In this document: positions 1-9,165 of the stretch, piece by piece | Numbering within the stretch: position 1 is the first letter of the stretch | How the letters are laid out: every line of letters begins with the position of its first letter | Source: Spirochaetota bacterium | GTDB lineage: Bacteria; Spirochaetota; UBA4802; JAFGDQ01 | Reading direction: 5' to 3' | Assembly (NCBI GenBank): GCA_034190085.1 | Contig: JAXHTS010000085.1 | Coordinates: forward strand, 1-40,243 | DNA length: 40,243 nt | The notes under the pieces: generated by a model | The model's input: only the letters and a program-made list of their open reading frames with translations | Told to the model about the DNA's origin: nothing | Databases searched by the model: none | Position numbers and translations under genes: made by a program

Positions 1-86
1 CATATTTTTGTTCAGGAGGAAAAATTTTTAACTTCTTCTAAACTAATAATTTTTTAAGCTAATAATAGGTGGAACTCTTCCAAACT

Positions 87-103
87 TACCAGCATAGCTG
101 GTA
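87..103 (-). terminator. weak terminator-like hairpin after the PQQ-repeat gene
   Basis: A perfect 7-bp inverted repeat (TACCAGC, loop ATA, GCTGGTA) lies about 60 bases downstream of the stop of the minus-strand gene at 165-644. No good U-tract follows on the minus strand, so intrinsic termination is doubtful. The rest of 1-164 is AT-rich and shows no gene I can support. Confidence 0.3.
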
Positions 104-164
104 GTTAAATTTATAATTTATACCCAACGCCAATCGATACAAAATATAGCTTATTCATAAACGA

Positions 165-644
165 TTATATTTGTCTGCCATTTTTTAGGGATAATGACTC
201 ACTCCTACCTGACGCATAGGAGAGTTGAATCATATTGAGAGTGAACCTGTATTCACACAAGTCATGATTAACATAATGATGCCATCTGACTTTCCCATTC
301 CTTCTATTAACCTTTAACAGGTAATGATGCTCATCTCCGTCTACAAAAATGAGATAGAGATATCTCTCAAAGATAATCTGTAAAAAAGATTTTCCTGGAA
401 TGAACCATGCGGTTGATCCATTCACCTTTCGAAGAGCGAGGAGTTGTCCATTAAGCTCTCCGGACTCACAAGCAATATAATATTTATCATCATCTTCAAT
501 TATATTGGAAAGACAACCTACACTCATAAGCTTTTTAGCCCAGAGCTTTTTGTTATTGGACATACATAACAGGATTGATTTGTCGATATCATAACGCAAT
601 ATTGAAGTCTTCATTTCAAACATTTGCGGGTAGCTATTATCCAT
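165..644 (-). CDS. small protein with PQQ-type beta-propeller repeats
   Basis: This 159-residue protein has at least two segments that look like blades of a PQQ (quinoprotein dehydrogenase-like) beta-propeller: one around residues 68-85 (LLALRKVNGSTAWF) and one around 107-125 (LLKVNRRNGKVRWHHYV). Both show the typical hydrophobic strand, then a NG turn, then Trp. It is far shorter than a full 7- or 8-blade propeller and has no signal peptide, so it is either a partial propeller or a small relative. It starts 24 bases after the stop of psd on the same strand and is probably co-transcribed with it. No enzymatic residues are visible, and a scaffold role is only inference. Whether it is a decayed fragment of a longer propeller protein cannot be told here. 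Confidence 0.55.
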   Translation of the reverse strand: MDNSYPQMFEMKTSILRYDIDKSILLCMSNNKKLWAKKLMSVGCLSNIIEDDDKYYIACESGELNGQLLALRKVNGSTAWFIPGKSFLQIIFERYLYLIFVDGDEHHYLLKVNRRNGKVRWHHYVNHDLCEYRFTLNMIQLSYASGRSESLSLKNGRQI

Positions 645-668
645 GGTATATCAACGTGTTCCAAGAGT

Positions 669-1526
669 TTAGAGAAAGGAAGCGATCCTCTCACCTACTC
701 TAACCTTTGTACCAATTATAATATCTTCAAATTTTACAGCATCCTTCTGAAAGAGTAGAATAACAGTTGATCCAAGATGAAAAATGCCCAGTTCCTCGCC
801 TTTACTGATCTCAGGTTGTGAGTCTTGATGAAATAATAATTCACATCTCTTCCTGAACGCTTTATTGGTTACTTTATCAGAATAACTTAGGCTAATCCTT
901 CCCACATTCATCGCTCCAACCTTGCATACAGCTACCATGCCATAATCACCCATAATGTAGCTAATAAAACGTTCATTTATGGTGAATAATCCCTTAAGAC
1001 CATTGACCATATAGTCCTGAACAGTAAAAAGCTTTCCAGGGATATGGAAACACCCAACAACTCTGCCACTAACCGGCGAGTGAATACGATGATAGTCTGC
1101 TGGGGAGAGATAGAGTGTCATAAAAGCACCATCAGTATAATCTATACAACTCTCAGAAGGGATTAGATCTCTAAGGGAATACTCAATGCCCTTTGCCTGA
1201 ATCAGATTTGTATGATTTATTTGACCGAATTGATCTACTACAGCATCCACCGGAGAGATGACGGAAGCCTCTGAAGAATCGAATATATGTACACCTTCCC
1301 TAAGATTCCTTGTGAAGAATTGATCAAAGGATCTAAAACCGCCCTCTGGGACGAAAATTTCATCCTTATTAACTCCATATTTACTGCAGAAAAACTCTAT
1401 TAAGGGATGTAATATAAATTTAGGCAATGATATTTCCGCAAGGCCGCCTACGATTCTTGAAACAAGGGCCTTGGGAATTATTTTAAAGAGAAAGATTAAC
1501 AAATTTTTATTATTCACATTACTCAT
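669..1526 (-). CDS. psd: phosphatidylserine decarboxylase proenzyme
   Basis: Decarboxylates phosphatidylserine to phosphatidylethanolamine at the inner membrane. The 285-residue length matches the bacterial family. The diagnostic C-terminal LGST motif is present at residues 251-254; Ser253 is the residue that becomes the pyruvoyl group after self-cleavage into beta and alpha chains. The segment SPADYHRIHSPVSG near residue 142 is the conserved Asp/His region that takes part in processing and catalysis. The start is an ATG at 1526 with only a weak GAGAAA upstream. A small PQQ-repeat gene follows 24 bases downstream, and a MITE sits about 60 bases upstream of the start. No phosphatidylserine synthase gene is seen nearby. 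Confidence 0.95.
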   Translation of the reverse strand: MSNVNNKNLLIFLFKIIPKALVSRIVGGLAEISLPKFILHPLIEFFCSKYGVNKDEIFVPEGGFRSFDQFFTRNLREGVHIFDSSEASVISPVDAVVDQFGQINHTNLIQAKGIEYSLRDLIPSESCIDYTDGAFMTLYLSPADYHRIHSPVSGRVVGCFHIPGKLFTVQDYMVNGLKGLFTINERFISYIMGDYGMVAVCKVGAMNVGRISLSYSDKVTNKAFRKRCELLFHQDSQPEISKGEELGIFHLGSTVILLFQKDAVKFEDIIIGTKVRVGERIASFL

Positions 1527-1933
1527 TTTCTCATGATGGAGGCCAAATATTAGATTAACTTTGTATATATGTCAAGAATTTAAGTAACTACTCAGCTATG
1601 CTTGTTTTTTCTTAACAATTTCTATAAAATGTTAGTTATCTTGAATATTTATGAACACCTCTGATTTTTTGCTTATTAAAAAATATTACTATTCAGTACA
1701 TTATAAGTTGTTTGTTATCTTTTTTCTATATAGCTGAGTAGTTACGAATTTAAAAGTTCAAGCATTAGTCAGAACCTTATTATAGAAGGAATAGAAATCT
1801 AAAAATGCTTTCAAAAGTGAGGACTCCCTCAAAAGTCTCAAGAAAAATTTTTGTTAATTAAAAATTATCTTGCCAAAAAAGGAATTAGTCTTATACAAAG
1901 ACTCCAATCTATTTTTTTAGAATAAAGTAGCTT
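1527..1933. other. intergenic region between divergent psd and the MBL hydrolase
   Basis: This 407-bp AT-rich gap separates two divergently transcribed genes. Its main feature is a 162-bp MITE (1584-1745) with 8-bp target duplications on either side. The remaining 180 bases, 1754-1933, hold no ORF and no hairpin I would call. The MITE lies between psd and any promoter that would be further right, so the psd promoter is either within about 60 bases of the start or inside the element. Confidence 0.6.
1584..1745. mobile_element. MITE with 16-bp terminal inverted repeats and 8-bp target duplication
   Basis: The left end at 1584-1599 reads GTAACTACTCAGCTAT and the right end at 1730-1745 is its exact reverse complement. 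The octamer GAATTTAA lies directly outside both ends (1576-1583 and 1746-1753), a textbook target-site duplication. The 130-bp interior is AT-rich and holds no ORF, so the element is non-autonomous. Termini beginning GTAA together with 8-bp duplications are characteristic of the IS66 family, which suggests mobilisation in trans by an IS66-type transposase. No such transposase is in the window. The perfect repeats and perfect duplication imply a recent insertion. Confidence 0.85.
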
Positions 1934-2563
1934 TTGATTATGATTATTGAGCAGATACTAGTTACAGGGATGCTTGTCTTTTGCTACCTCATTGGTGAAG
2001 AGGATTCTCGGGAAGGAGTTTTGATTGACCCTGCAGGCGATTTTCATAAAATATTTGAAAAGGTGAATGAACATAGAATAAATGTAAAATGGATAATAAA
2101 TACACACGGCCATTTCGATCATATATCAGGGAATTCATATGTAGTTGATAAAACAAATGCTGGATTACTTATTCATAGATTTGATGAACGAAAATTGAGA
2201 AGCAGAATAAACCGATTGCTATCTAGAATGATGGGGGGTATGACATCCCCAGATCCTGTTAAGTATTTGGATGATGGAGACGAAATAGAGATCGGGGATA
2301 TTAAATTAAAGGTAATTCACACCCCTGGTCATACAAAGGGCAGCATCTGTATATATTTGAACGGACACATCTTTACTGGGGACACCCTCTTTACTGAAGG
2401 GTTGGGAAGAACTGACCTCCTGGGGGCAAATCACAATGAAATAATACTCTCAATTAAAAAGAGGATACTCACTCTTCCTGATGAAACAATAATCTGGCCT
2501 GGTCACCATTATGGAATATCAGCAACCTCAACAGTGAAAGAGCAAAAAATGATATATCTCTAA
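1934..2563 (+). CDS. metallo-beta-lactamase-fold hydrolase, glyoxalase II-like
   Basis: A 209-residue MBL-fold enzyme. It carries the metal-binding THGHFDH motif (His58, His60, Asp62, His63 counting from the TTG), then HTPGHTKGS (His133), GDTLF (Asp150) and a final GHH (His191), so all dinuclear metal ligands of the glyoxalase II/hydrolase branch are present. Such proteins usually hydrolyse thioesters or related substrates; the exact substrate cannot be read from sequence. The longest reading starts at TTG 1934, but the ATG at 1940 two codons later gives a similar protein and is equally likely; no clear ribosome binding site decides. It has no signal peptide. It converges with the giant ATPase gene, 95 bases away. 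Confidence 0.85.
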   Translation: MIMIIEQILVTGMLVFCYLIGEEDSREGVLIDPAGDFHKIFEKVNEHRINVKWIINTHGHFDHISGNSYVVDKTNAGLLIHRFDERKLRSRINRLLSRMMGGMTSPDPVKYLDDGDEIEIGDIKLKVIHTPGHTKGSICIYLNGHIFTGDTLFTEGLGRTDLLGANHNEIILSIKKRILTLPDETIIWPGHHYGISATSTVKEQKMIYL

Positions 2564-2658
2564 TTGCCTGTCATAGAAAATACTCAAAGGTACTGGAGAT
2601 TTAATCCAATCACTCAGCGATCATGCATTCTCGGCAAATCCTATTTTCAATCGAAAAC

Positions 2659-5600
2659 TCATCTCCTCTCATAAAGGGCAAGGGGTATTATTCTCTCATA
2701 AAATGAATTCCCTCCATGAGTGTATCTCGGTTCATTTTTCTCCAGATAATCTCCCCTTTCAATAAAACCATGATCAGAGAGAATGCATACCTTACGATCT
2801 TTGGGGATCCCCTTCAGCAAGGGGATAAAAATCTCATCACAAAATAACAAAAGCTCCTCTGAGAGGCTAATGATTCCCTGTTTTGTTGAATGAATCTTTT
2901 CATCTAAGGAAGTAAATGATACAATTATTCGCATCTCTTCATTATTAGCAAAGATCTTCCATAACTTCTCTTTTTTATATTCTCGTTCTGCAGCGCTAAT
3001 AAACATCCATTTACTGCCTCGGGATTCAAAAATGAGTCCGCTCTCTACTAACTCCACATCAGAAAAGAGATTTCTTCGAAAGGTTAATGTGTCAGAGGGA
3101 GAAGCGCTTAGGAAAAGCCTCCTATCCTTGAGCTTGAGCAATGAATTGTCCTGAATCCTTTTTTCTAATTGTAAAAAAAGATCCACCCTGAGAGAATCGA
3201 ATATAAAAAAAATCCACATAGGGCTGGCAAGTTGATCAATAAAAAAACCTATATCCAGGTTATCATCCTTCTCCCAATTCCGAAAATTCATTTTAAAATA
3301 TTCATCACAATCACCCCTTATCTCCCTCCCCTGCCTGGTAATCTTTTCCTGAATAATATCAATTAGTATATTGTTATTTAAGGAGAGCCATCCAATCTTT
3401 TCAAACAAAAAGAGCGACTCAAAAGCTGAAAAGAGATAATCTTTATTAAAAATCTCTTTTTTACAACTCTCTTGATAATATTTTTTAAGCGAGGCATCGA
3501 GCATAAAAATTGACAAAAGAATGCTAGAATGGGGGGAATCATCGAATTGCATTCCACTGGTAATATCTTTCGTAATCTTTATCCCTTCCCTTATAATCAA
3601 CTCAATAATCCTATCACGGATAAACCTGAATCCACTAGCTGACTTGAATAGAGCATGCAGCCCCTCAGGCTTCATCTCCTTTACGCATAGAAGATTAAAC
3701 ACCTCGACTATAGTGTCCTCCCTAAAAAACTCATCCCAACAAACATCTGACTTTAATATATCTCTTCCAATCTCAATCGCTGAGGATACCTGATGGAGAT
3801 CAAGATCAATAAATAACACCCTTTTAATTATGTCAAAATGCGCTCCATTCTCAACATCATAGAGCAGCCATGCAAGGGCAAAGGCTTGTACTTTAGCTGC
3901 TTCATCATCAACACTAATAATGCGATTAAGCTCCTCCATAAGGAGAGCGGGCAACGATGTCTTTCTGTCTTCATTCAATCCCACTATTTCGAAGATCAAC
4001 TCCTCTCTTCCGTCACCCGAATCCGCTTCAATCCATTCATTGAATATCCGCATCAACTCATTCTTCCTGAACCGCCTTCCATAGATTGAGTTGTAAAAAT
4101 CCCTTATTCTCCTCCTCACAATCTTGATGTTACCCGACAACGCCCTATTTAATAGGCTAATGGTCTCCATGTTTGCAATCCGCAAAAGATCATTATCGCT
4201 TGTCCTCTTTGGGTCAAGCTCCATGATCTCCTTTAATGCGTCTCTTTTATCAACATCGCCACTGGAGAAAAGCGCCCCCACATAATTTATGATCTTACTC
4301 CTATTTGTCGCATGATTTAAAGCATGGATATACTGCTCAATACCTCGTCTGGCTATGCATTGAATCTGTGTAATATCAATCCTTAACTCACTACCCTTTA
4401 GTCTACAATCACAGTAGGGCTTATGATCAAGCTCCTTTGAGACAGACCTTCGACAGACTGACATACTCGCTTCCCTCATTAGGGTATCAATCCTTATAAG
4501 ATCATCCTTAACTGATATTGTATCAATTCTGGAAAGATTGGCCAAGGCTCTATAAGGGGGAGTAAGTTTTATCTTATCAACCTCTTCTATAATTTCAGAT
4601 GTATGAATCTTTTCATGCGCTTTAAAATAATTAAGTTTATAGTCATCCTTAAACTCGTTAAACCTATCTATTATAATCCTGATCTGATTATCAATAATCA
4701 GATTCTCTATTCTTTTAAAGCAATCTAAAAGCAGCAAAAAATCACTCTTTAGTCTCTCCTCCTCTCCAAGATAAATTTCGTGATCAGTTAAATAGGCATA
4801 TATGAAAATCAATTGATCAAGCTCATTCTGCAAAAAAAATCTGAATCGACTATCAATTTCCATGTCCTCTTGTAGATATGATTTTGTCCCCATAGACTCT
4901 ATAAGAATGTCCAGCCCCTCTCTGGAGGGTTTGCTCACCTTTATGTTTGACATAAAACCAATGAGCCTGTCATAAGAATCTCTAATCCTATCAATTTTAT
5001 TCTCCCTGAAAAGGGAGTATTCCTCCAATGTGTCAAGACTTGCCCAGCTCTCCCTTATGTTGCTCTCCTGGTTCCTCTTAAACTCAACCAACTCATCCCA
5101 TATCCTCTTTTGTGTTTGAAGATGAATATTCTTTGAACTCAAATTCAAGGTAAATGGCTCAAGCATGCTGTAATTTTCAATAAAAAGCGAGGAAATCTCT
5201 TCCCCGGTATATATAGCATCAGAGGAACCAATTACTAATGGATCCAGCCTTTCAGGTCTTAGAGATCTTCCAGATTTTTCTATGGTAATAAATCCTGAAT
5301 AGGAGAGAAAAAAGAGGTACAGGGTAAAGAGTTCCCTCTGTATCCCATACTTACCCTTTCTAAAGATCCTGTAAAGATCATTAAATGAACCCTTGGTCTG
5401 TTCAATTTCGTAAAGGAGATCCTTGATGAATATATTTTTTGAGGGATCCGGCGATATTCTATAGACATTCTGAAGGATCTTTAAAAGCCCGCTGTTCTTT
5501 AGCAATGCATCAACAGCGTTTTTCATGACCCTGCTTGCCTCAAAATTAAAGTCAACCTCCCCCCTCTCCCTGAATAAAAGGATAATCTGTCTATATGTTT

Positions 5601-7905
5601 CAATGGATTCAATCTCAAAACCAGGCATAACCCTGGAATGAGAGGGGAAGGCTGCCCTTAACAAATCCTTAATCATCAACTCTACTGTCTTCTCAAATGT
5701 GCCAGTAAGTAGCACCTCGCCTGTAGTTACGACTCCCTCCTTAATTAAGGAAAGATTCCCGGATGAATACAGCTTCTTGATAACTCGGAAAGCCTTTTCT
5801 TCAGCATCCTTCACAATATCAGTTAAAACCTTCACTCCCCTTTCCTGATTATCCTTGCTATAATTCCTTTCAAACACAACAATCCTGGCATAGGCATTGA
5901 GCAGCAAATCAAATTCTGACTCTGATGGCATCTGCGGCTTCCAAAAGACAATATTATCCTTCAGCGGAGATACAACCGCTGTACTCAATGCCGCAAATTT
6001 ATCCACAATCCCACCATCCATAACGGGGAAACCTAGAAAGAGGATAAAATCATACTCATCCTCACTCAAATATCTATCAATTGTGGCTAACTCTTCATCT
6101 GATATCTTCCCAATATCTTTAAGATAAACGCGTCCCTCCCTTAGAGTATTCTCAAAAGGAATCCCTACCACACCATCATCGCCCTTAAAATCAAACAGGG
6201 GCAAAGCTTTATCCTGAAGACGAGAGATAAAAAACCAAAGCGCCTGTTTCTCAATATTTACATTCTTTGCTATAAATTGCCTAACCTTGCTCTCAAAAAG
6301 GACTATAAGGCTTTCTTCAAATTGTAAATAAAATCTATCCCTTACTGGAGATGTGCCCCTCTCAACACCGAGATAGCCGCATTTCATCTCCATCTCCCTT
6401 AGTATCTTTTCCCTGATAAAGGTATAATTGTATTCCGGGTCAAGCTTGATCCTTGCCTCAAAAACGAGATGCGCCAGTTCCATAGCCGTTGGCCTTCCCA
6501 CACCTGGCAAAATTTGAAAGAGTAATATAAGCTTAATGACGCGAATTGCTACATTTCTGTCATCTGATTTAGTAAATATGTTCGGGATCTCCCTCTCAAA
6601 AGCAGAAAACACACTGGTCATTAGCTTATTATACTCAATACTCTCCTCAAGATTATTTCTAAAGTGATCGAATATGCGGTCAGGATATAAAAGCGTATCA
6701 GCGCTCTCATTAATGATACCTGAAAAACCTCGAATAGGATCTCCCTTGATCTCAGTATAGATAAAATCGACCATACCACGTGTCTTCGAGAAGATGCCCG
6801 TGATACCCTCAAGCATTTTGAATGTTGCGGGATGCACAGGATATATTGATCGGAAATCCTCCTTGGATATTTCCCATTCAGGAAAGGAGTCTGCAATGGA
6901 AATATAGACGTCATCAATAAAATTAATTGTCTCGTTACTCTTTAGCAAAAGCCTCCTTTCCACTAACTCTCTAAGATGAATCGATGTTAGGTTTATTCTA
7001 ACTGGATAGCGATCTTTTATACGATTAAGCCCATCAGTAGAAATTTCAGCAACCTCCTCTATCGCTTCCTGCATTGACATCACAATCCTTAAATTCGTCT
7101 CTCTTGCCCTCTCGCCCAAAAACTGTATGAATCTTATATCCTCTGAGACAAGATCGCCCCTATTTCTTGCCCTTAAGAACTCAGATAGCTCATCAATAAG
7201 CAAAAACATTCCCCCAGGATATCTTTCGCATAGCAATTCTCCAATATTCTTAAAAATATCCTGATAATCATAAAATGGTCTAAAGGGAATATTATATTCC
7301 TTTAAAAAGCCGAAAATCACATTTGACTGACCTGCCAGGGGAAGTAACCCTAAATCATCAACTTTTATGGATTTAAGGTAGTCTAAAAATTCTTCCTCTA
7401 TGTTTGGCAAAATAATCTTTTCAAAATCAGAGACAACCCTCTCAGCATCCCATACAGACTCCCCTATTCCATCCCTCTGTAGAGCCGCAGATATCTTCTC
7501 AGCCACAATCTCCGCAAGGCTGTTTGAAACGGAGTAGTCGGTTAGGGTAATAGAAACCGGAAATACTCGTTTATCAATTAGATCGGTCTTATAAGTCGCA
7601 ATTTCCGGGCTCGCCCTCCTAATAGTATCCATCATCTGCGGAAATTTGAGGAGCGCAGAGAGAAATGCAAGCAGATGACTCTTCCCAGAACCATAGTTCC
7701 CCTTTATTATAAAACCGCATCCCTCACCCTTTCGCACTGTGAATAGGATAGCTTCAAGGGCGCGCAAAATATCCTCGGTTATAACAAAGGATAACACAAT
7801 CCTCTTGTGAAGTTCCTCCTCGCTCATGCCTTCAGCCGCTGAAACCTGTATTACCGTTTCCACTTCCGGCACTTCTATTATGTCACAAATTCTCCTCATC
7901 CTCAA
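2659..7905 (-). CDS. giant BrxC/PglY-like ATPase fused to a C-terminal PglZ-type phosphatase domain
   Basis: A 1748-residue protein encoded in one uninterrupted frame. Residues 69-76 form a Walker A motif (GNYGSGKS) and 234-239 a Walker B (FLLIDE). The surrounding sequence (RIVMSMQEAIEEV, then LRELVERRLLLKS) resembles BrxC/PglY and DUF6079-type ATPases of BREX/Pgl phage defence. A long, mostly helical middle with a CDC motif near residue 1165 follows. The last ~200 residues look like a PglZ domain of the alkaline-phosphatase superfamily: FDSLRVD at 1569-1575 (compare the DxLRyd signature), a PSDTLTFRR stretch in place of the PTxT nucleophile region, then SDHG (Asp1711, His1712) and YTHGG (His1730), as expected for metal ligands. 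It overlaps the upstream TPR gene by 23 bases. The TTG at 7905 or the ATG at 7899 could be the start. No other BREX gene is in the window; the defence role is inferred. Confidence 0.8.
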   Translation of the reverse strand: MRMRRICDIIEVPEVETVIQVSAAEGMSEEELHKRIVLSFVITEDILRALEAILFTVRKGEGCGFIIKGNYGSGKSHLLAFLSALLKFPQMMDTIRRASPEIATYKTDLIDKRVFPVSITLTDYSVSNSLAEIVAEKISAALQRDGIGESVWDAERVVSDFEKIILPNIEEEFLDYLKSIKVDDLGLLPLAGQSNVIFGFLKEYNIPFRPFYDYQDIFKNIGELLCERYPGGMFLLIDELSEFLRARNRGDLVSEDIRFIQFLGERARETNLRIVMSMQEAIEEVAEISTDGLNRIKDRYPVRINLTSIHLRELVERRLLLKSNETINFIDDVYISIADSFPEWEISKEDFRSIYPVHPATFKMLEGITGIFSKTRGMVDFIYTEIKGDPIRGFSGIINESADTLLYPDRIFDHFRNNLEESIEYNKLMTSVFSAFEREIPNIFTKSDDRNVAIRVIKLILLFQILPGVGRPTAMELAHLVFEARIKLDPEYNYTFIREKILREMEMKCGYLGVERGTSPVRDRFYLQFEESLIVLFESKVRQFIAKNVNIEKQALWFFISRLQDKALPLFDFKGDDGVVGIPFENTLREGRVYLKDIGKISDEELATIDRYLSEDEYDFILFLGFPVMDGGIVDKFAALSTAVVSPLKDNIVFWKPQMPSESEFDLLLNAYARIVVFERNYSKDNQERGVKVLTDIVKDAEEKAFRVIKKLYSSGNLSLIKEGVVTTGEVLLTGTFEKTVELMIKDLLRAAFPSHSRVMPGFEIESIETYRQIILLFRERGEVDFNFEASRVMKNAVDALLKNSGLLKILQNVYRISPDPSKNIFIKDLLYEIEQTKGSFNDLYRIFRKGKYGIQRELFTLYLFFLSYSGFITIEKSGRSLRPERLDPLVIGSSDAIYTGEEISSLFIENYSMLEPFTLNLSSKNIHLQTQKRIWDELVEFKRNQESNIRESWASLDTLEEYSLFRENKIDRIRDSYDRLIGFMSNIKVSKPSREGLDILIESMGTKSYLQEDMEIDSRFRFFLQNELDQLIFIYAYLTDHEIYLGEEERLKSDFLLLLDCFKRIENLIIDNQIRIIIDRFNEFKDDYKLNYFKAHEKIHTSEIIEEVDKIKLTPPYRALANLSRIDTISVKDDLIRIDTLMREASMSVCRRSVSKELDHKPYCDCRLKGSELRIDITQIQCIARRGIEQYIHALNHATNRSKIINYVGALFSSGDVDKRDALKEIMELDPKRTSDNDLLRIANMETISLLNRALSGNIKIVRRRIRDFYNSIYGRRFRKNELMRIFNEWIEADSGDGREELIFEIVGLNEDRKTSLPALLMEELNRIISVDDEAAKVQAFALAWLLYDVENGAHFDIIKRVLFIDLDLHQVSSAIEIGRDILKSDVCWDEFFREDTIVEVFNLLCVKEMKPEGLHALFKSASGFRFIRDRIIELIIREGIKITKDITSGMQFDDSPHSSILLSIFMLDASLKKYYQESCKKEIFNKDYLFSAFESLFLFEKIGWLSLNNNILIDIIQEKITRQGREIRGDCDEYFKMNFRNWEKDDNLDIGFFIDQLASPMWIFFIFDSLRVDLFLQLEKRIQDNSLLKLKDRRLFLSASPSDTLTFRRNLFSDVELVESGLIFESRGSKWMFISAAEREYKKEKLWKIFANNEEMRIIVSFTSLDEKIHSTKQGIISLSEELLLFCDEIFIPLLKGIPKDRKVCILSDHGFIERGDYLEKNEPRYTHGGNSFYERIIPLALYERR

Positions 7906-8923
7906 TCTCTTTGCCTAATTTCTTAATTCTACTCCATAGATTAGCGTATTGTCCGGATCCTTCAGCAAGCTGAAGCATCCGTTGTATTAGCTCCTTTTTA
8001 TCATTTATTGATTTAGCTGAGGCAATAATAGTAGAAAGGAAGATGTTGTCCCTAAAGTTGGGATCTGACAGACTGATGAAGATATTAAAGGCCCTGGTGT
8101 ATTCCTTCATCCTGTAATATAAGTAGGCAAGACCCCTTTGATTAAACTCGCTTCCATCAATAGAGATCAATCTTTTATATATCTCTACTGCCTCATCAAA
8201 CCGTCCCTCACCCTTTAAGCTATCCGCGAATAGCTTCAGGAGATGAGGATTTTCATCATCAGATATATCCATTAACTCCTGAATATTTGATGAACCCAAA
8301 TTCCTTTCCCTTAGTCTTAGAGACAACTTCTGTGAATAATAGAATTTGTTATTCTGATCGAGCTGTAGGGCTCTATTTATTGCCTCTTCAGCCCTATCTA
8401 GATCTGAAAGATTATCATAGATCTGAAAAAGAAGATAATGGATATCAGCCCTATCAGGGAATTTATCTCTTCCAATGATTGCATATTCCAAGGCTTTTAT
8501 AAGGTCATTCTTGAGATAATAGGTCCTAGCGATTCTCTTTATTAAAAAGTAATCATTATCATTTCGTTTGATAATGTCAAGGAATAACGTCAGCGCATCA
8601 TCATATCTCCCCCTTTTAGCCAATATATCGCCCTTTCTCTTTATGGCATATATGCTATCAGGTTCACCTTTTAATATTAACTCCACATTCTTTTCTGCAT
8701 CATCAAGTCTTTCCATCTTGATATATAAATCAATTAAAAGCCCAATAATATATGGATCAGAGGGATTCATCTCCAGAGCCTCGAAGAGAACACCTTCTGC
8801 CTCACGATAATTTTTATTTCCAATAAGCCCCTTTGCGATATTTATTATCTCTTTTTGAGTGGTCATATATTTATCTGCAGTATTATACGACTTGTTCTGC
8901 AATATTGCTCTCAGATCACCCAC
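7883..8923 (-). CDS. TPR-repeat protein translated ahead of the ATPase-PglZ gene
   Basis: A 346-residue protein made almost entirely of tetratricopeptide repeats, about seven to eight helix pairs from residue ~30 to ~310. Examples are YREAEGVLFEALEMNPSDP, RYDDALTLFLDIIKRND and RFDEAVEIYKRLISIDG. There is no signal peptide or membrane segment, so it is probably a cytoplasmic protein-protein adaptor. Its 3' end overlaps the start of the giant ATPase gene by 23 bases, strongly suggesting translational coupling and a shared complex. The longest reading starts at GTG 8923; an ATG 19 codons further in (8866) is an alternative, and neither has a clear ribosome binding site. A role as a partner or sensor for the ATPase-PglZ protein is inference from gene order. 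Confidence 0.8.
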   Translation of the reverse strand: MGDLRAILQNKSYNTADKYMTTQKEIINIAKGLIGNKNYREAEGVLFEALEMNPSDPYIIGLLIDLYIKMERLDDAEKNVELILKGEPDSIYAIKRKGDILAKRGRYDDALTLFLDIIKRNDNDYFLIKRIARTYYLKNDLIKALEYAIIGRDKFPDRADIHYLLFQIYDNLSDLDRAEEAINRALQLDQNNKFYYSQKLSLRLRERNLGSSNIQELMDISDDENPHLLKLFADSLKGEGRFDEAVEIYKRLISIDGSEFNQRGLAYLYYRMKEYTRAFNIFISLSDPNFRDNIFLSTIIASAKSINDKKELIQRMLQLAEGSGQYANLWSRIKKLGKEIEDEENL

Positions 8924-9165
8924 TAATAAATCAACTATGAGTAATTTTTAACAGGTAAGATCTAATATCAATTAATTCGGGAATCCACAAGTAAAAATTA
9001 TCATCTTCAGATCTTTTATATGCACTTAATATCCTAATCAAATCCAAATATCATTAATAAATGTTTATATAAACAACAGACCAGCATCAACAGGGGTTAA
9101 GCAGTAACAGTTATCATAAAAAGCCTTTACAATTCACATAGATAAGAATACCCTACCGTTATATT

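Noticed and set aside
3521-6127. Plus-strand ORFs opposite the giant ATPase gene
   Set aside because: They are out-of-frame shadows with no ribosome binding sites, low-quality composition and no recognisable domain.
2659-7905. A full BREX or Pgl locus around the ATPase-PglZ gene
   Set aside because: No methyltransferase, protease, BrxA/BrxB-type or helicase gene is present on either side; only the TPR gene is linked.
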